Origin: Mariniphaga sp.
GTDB lineage: Bacteria > Bacteroidota > Bacteroidia > Bacteroidales > Prolixibacteraceae
DNA: 7,436 nucleotides
Direction of reading: 5' to 3'
Assembly: GCA_025363795.1 (NCBI GenBank)
Contig: JANYLE010000469.1
Span: 1-7,436 of the forward strand
A program made the position numbers and the translations under genes. The stretch's first letter is position 1. Every line of letters begins with the position of its first letter. Under the pieces are notes generated by a model, which was given only the letters and a program-made list of their open reading frames with translations, was not told where the DNA came from and did not search any database. Of the stretch, positions 5,092-7,436 are shown one piece after another.

Positions 5092-7227
5092 ATGAAGAGA
5101 TTTCTTTTAGTATTACTAATAGTAAATTGTTATGCCTTTCAGGTGTTCGCACAATCTGCTGTTATAGCGGGTGTCGTTAGCGGCGTTGATGGCAAACCTA
5201 TTGAGGATTCGTATGTTTCCATACCTTCAAAAAATATTTCCACCGTTACCGACCGGAACGGAAAATACGTGTTAAAGGGCAACTTTTCGGGACAACAAAC
5301 GATCAGGGTTAGTTATTCAGGTTATAAAACAAATGAAAAGCAATTTTTAGTTGCCGCAGGTACGAATAGCATTGATTTTGTGCTCGAACAGGCAGTAATT
5401 GACCTGAACGGAATTGTTGTTACTGCTACTCGTTCGGGTCGGCCATTAAAGGACGTACCTATTCATACACAGGTAGTATATGGCACCGAATTACAAAAAA
5501 CAGATGCAAATAGTTTAGGGGACGCACTTACAGGTTATTTCCCCGGTATCGACTTTAGAAACCTCTCCGCCGGTTCGGGAGGGAGCAGTATTCAAATGAA
5601 TGGTTTTGGTAATAAATACCTTCTGATATTAGTTGATGGTGAGCGCCTTAATCCTGGCGATACCAAGGATAATGTCGATTTATCCCGAATCAACACCGAA
5701 AATATCGAAAGGATTGAAATTGTCCGCGGAGCTTCTTCTGCATTGTACGGTTCGGATGCCATTGGAGGTGTGATCAATATCATCACTAAAAAGAATGCGA
5801 AAGCATGCGAGGGATCAATCGGAACACGTTTCTCGGATTATGGCGAACAGCGCTATTTTGTCGATCTTGGATTGAAAAGCGGTGGACTTACATCACGTAC
5901 TTCGGCCGTTTATAACAAGCTGGACGGCTGGGATATTAACCCTGAAGAATTGGGAAAAACAGTTGAAGCAACTAAAAATTACACACTCAGCCAGCGTTTC
6001 GGTTACCAATTTTCCGATCGGTTGAATGCTACCGGAGATTTTAGCTATTTCAGACGTATTGATTACAATTCAACACCATTACTGGAGGATCGCAGGTATG
6101 AAGATTATAGTGGTCGCATATCTGCAAACTATAAACTTTCGGACGCTCATCAGCTCGAGGGAGTTTGGTATGCTGACCATTACATGTCCTATAGTCTTGA
6201 TATGCCTACAGTAGGACAGGACACCAAACATTATGACAAAACATTTAACTCAGGCCGATTACAGGATAATATCAAACTATCCACCAACAATTCTTTGGTA
6301 GCCGGTGTCGAATATAATAAAGATAATCTGTTTTCTGCCAACGGTTTATCTGACGGAAAGACTGCACAAGCGCTGATTATTTTTGCTCAGGATGTGTGGG
6401 ATCTTTCTCCTTTACTGACTGCTGTTGCCGGTGGAAGAATGACTTTTCATTCTGAATATCATGAAAATACAACATGGCAGTTGGCAATGAATTACCGTCC
6501 CGGAGCGTTTAATCTTCGCGGGGCATTTGGTCGTGGTTTTCGTGCCCCAACACTTAAAGAGTTGTACATGGATTTCAATGTCCCGGGAGCACCGATAAAA
6601 ATTATTGGTAATCAGAGTCTCAAGCCTGAAAATTCCAATTATTACAGTCTGTCAGCAGAATACGCCCATGGCAAATTTAATGCATCCGTCATTGGTCAGT
6701 ATAACAACCTGAATAACCTGATTACGGAAGTATTTGCACCAACCAATACGAACATTCCTCCATATATCTATCAATATCAGAATATTTCAAAAGCTGAGAT
6801 GCTGAATGTTGAATTGCTTTTTAACTACCGTCCGATTCCCCAGCTGAAATTTACAGGCGGTTATACGTGGACCAAACCTTTGACCAAACAAAGTGAGGCG
6901 GCAATTAACCGTTTTGAGGCTAGGGAACATGCTGCTGTGCTCACCGGTGAGTATTCGGTTCTGAATGGCAAGTACAGGCCAACGATTACACTGCAGGGCA
7001 AATACTATGGGGATGATAATATCACCTGGACTGACGCACGGGGACAGAATACGCCGGTTAAATTGAGTGAATACTACAACTGGAAATTGACTACTTTGCA
7101 CCGTCTTACAAGGTGGGCAAGTGTAACCGCCGGAATAGATAACCTTTTTAACTATACTGATCCGCGTTATTTCACCAGCATGTCTCCGGGCCGACGCTAT
7201 TTCGCCGGTTTGAGATTTAATTGGTAG
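5092..7227 (+). CDS. TonB-dependent outer-membrane receptor
   Basis: A 711-aa outer-membrane receptor importing a scarce ligand with energy from TonB-ExbB-ExbD. Residues 1-21 are a signal peptide ending VFAQ. Residues about 24-100 form a carboxypeptidase-regulatory-like beta-sandwich (VAGVVSG-type start, GKPIEDSYV, TDRNGKYVL), a domain common in Bacteroidota receptors. A TonB-box-like stretch GIVVTATR is at 107-114. The plug domain covers about 119-234 and ends with the classic run RIEIVRGASSALYGSDAIGG from residue 207, then VINIITKK. The remainder is the 22-stranded barrel, with FRAP at 483-486, GNQSLKPE at 506-513, and a C-terminal aromatic strand ending RFNW. The FRAP and N-x-x-L boxes resemble those of BtuB, siderophore and heme receptors, but no histidine lies between them, so classic HemR/HmuR-type heme binding is not supported. 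It is complete for a BtuB/FepA-like receptor plus the extra domain. The small R-A-P-P protein lies upstream and an exported protein follows 114 bp downstream. Confidence 0.93.
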   Translation: MKRFLLVLLIVNCYAFQVFAQSAVIAGVVSGVDGKPIEDSYVSIPSKNISTVTDRNGKYVLKGNFSGQQTIRVSYSGYKTNEKQFLVAAGTNSIDFVLEQAVIDLNGIVVTATRSGRPLKDVPIHTQVVYGTELQKTDANSLGDALTGYFPGIDFRNLSAGSGGSSIQMNGFGNKYLLILVDGERLNPGDTKDNVDLSRINTENIERIEIVRGASSALYGSDAIGGVINIITKKNAKACEGSIGTRFSDYGEQRYFVDLGLKSGGLTSRTSAVYNKLDGWDINPEELGKTVEATKNYTLSQRFGYQFSDRLNATGDFSYFRRIDYNSTPLLEDRRYEDYSGRISANYKLSDAHQLEGVWYADHYMSYSLDMPTVGQDTKHYDKTFNSGRLQDNIKLSTNNSLVAGVEYNKDNLFSANGLSDGKTAQALIIFAQDVWDLSPLLTAVAGGRMTFHSEYHENTTWQLAMNYRPGAFNLRGAFGRGFRAPTLKELYMDFNVPGAPIKIIGNQSLKPENSNYYSLSAEYAHGKFNASVIGQYNNLNNLITEVFAPTNTNIPPYIYQYQNISKAEMLNVELLFNYRPIPQLKFTGGYTWTKPLTKQSEAAINRFEAREHAAVLTGEYSVLNGKYRPTITLQGKYYGDDNITWTDARGQNTPVKLSEYYNWKLTTLHRLTRWASVTAGIDNLFNYTDPRYFTSMSPGRRYFAGLRFNW

Positions 7228-7288
7228 ATGCCAACAGGTAATATTATGGAGGAGAGAAAGAATAAGACGGAGAATATGCTTACCGGAT

Positions 7289-7296
7289 TACCTTTG
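7289..7296 (+). promoter_or_regulatory. Candidate -7 element TACCTTTG before the last gene
   Basis: TACCTTTG is an exact TAnnTTTG match ending 45 bases before the ATG at 7342, which would give a leader of roughly 40 nt. No TTG is seen at a suitable -33 distance, so the call is weak; read-through from the receptor gene is equally possible, as no terminator is visible between the genes. Confidence 0.2.
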
Positions 7297-7341
7297 CCTC
7301 CTTCGCTATTTGAAACTGATAAATTTAAAATTGAAACAAAA

Positions 7342-7436
7342 ATGAAAAAAATTGGATTACTATTTATTAGCTTATTGTTGATTAGTAATTGGTTATGGGC
7401 TGCTCCAGCAGAAGGGAAGAAGCAGCAGCATTTTTT
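7342..7436 (+). CDS. N-terminus of an exported protein (cut by window edge)
   Basis: Only 31 complete codons are present; the gene continues past the right edge. The start reads MKKIGLLF followed by a leucine-rich core and LWAAPAEG: a typical signal peptide with a likely cleavage near AAPA (residues 20-23), so the product should be periplasmic or outer-membrane. There is no lipobox cysteine. The mature part begins with EGKKQQHF, too little to identify a family. Following a TonB receptor on the same strand, it may be a partner in uptake or processing of the ligand. The frame is open back to an ATG at 7228, right after the receptor's TAG, which would add 38 residues, but the ATG at 7342 gives a proper signal peptide and is preferred. 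Confidence 0.7.
   Translation, partial: MKKIGLLFISLLLISNWLWAAPAEGKKQQHF

Noticed and set aside
5092..7227. Classic heme receptor (HmuR/HemR)
   Set aside because: FRAP and an N-x-x-L-like box are present, but there is no histidine between them; the substrate is left open.

Overview
The window looks like a chromosomal segment of a member of the Bacteroidota, probably Bacteroidales or a relative. The evidence is a SusC-like TonB-dependent receptor with an N-terminal carboxypeptidase-regulatory-like domain, a lipoprotein with a Bacteroidota-type lipobox, moderate-to-low GC, A/T-rich start regions without clear Shine-Dalgarno sequences, and several matches to the Bacteroidota -7 promoter element TAnnTTTG. 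No rRNA, tRNA, CRISPR array, transposase or phage gene was found.

Left part (1-1911, + strand): an AT-rich leader with no supported gene is followed by a five-helix membrane protein of unknown function (245-1075) and a small outer-membrane beta-barrel protein (1156-1911). They lie 80 bp apart and may be co-transcribed.

Centre (1912-2512): this 600-bp gap holds an array of eleven 21-bp units starting six bases after the barrel gene's stop codon. Its distal half has a 42-bp alternating pattern, and it ends in a perfect 14-bp-stem hairpin built from the last unit and its own inverted copy. The rest is AT-rich sequence ending in a clear intrinsic terminator for the gene arriving from the other strand.

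Right part: a 678-aa zinc-metallopeptidase lipoprotein (4549-2513, - strand) is divergent from a probable small membrane or exported protein (4641-4970, + strand) with a C-terminal R-A-P-P motif. Next comes a 711-aa TonB-dependent receptor (5092-7227), then the first 31 codons of a secreted or periplasmic protein that runs off the right edge. The last three look like an outer-membrane uptake locus: small accessory protein, receptor, exported partner. The substrate (metal, siderophore, heme or cobalamin) cannot be read from this window.

The least explained elements are the 21-bp array with its capping hairpin, and the small R-A-P-P protein whose best promoter match lies only five bases before its ATG. 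I see no strong evidence for a wholly new multi-gene system.
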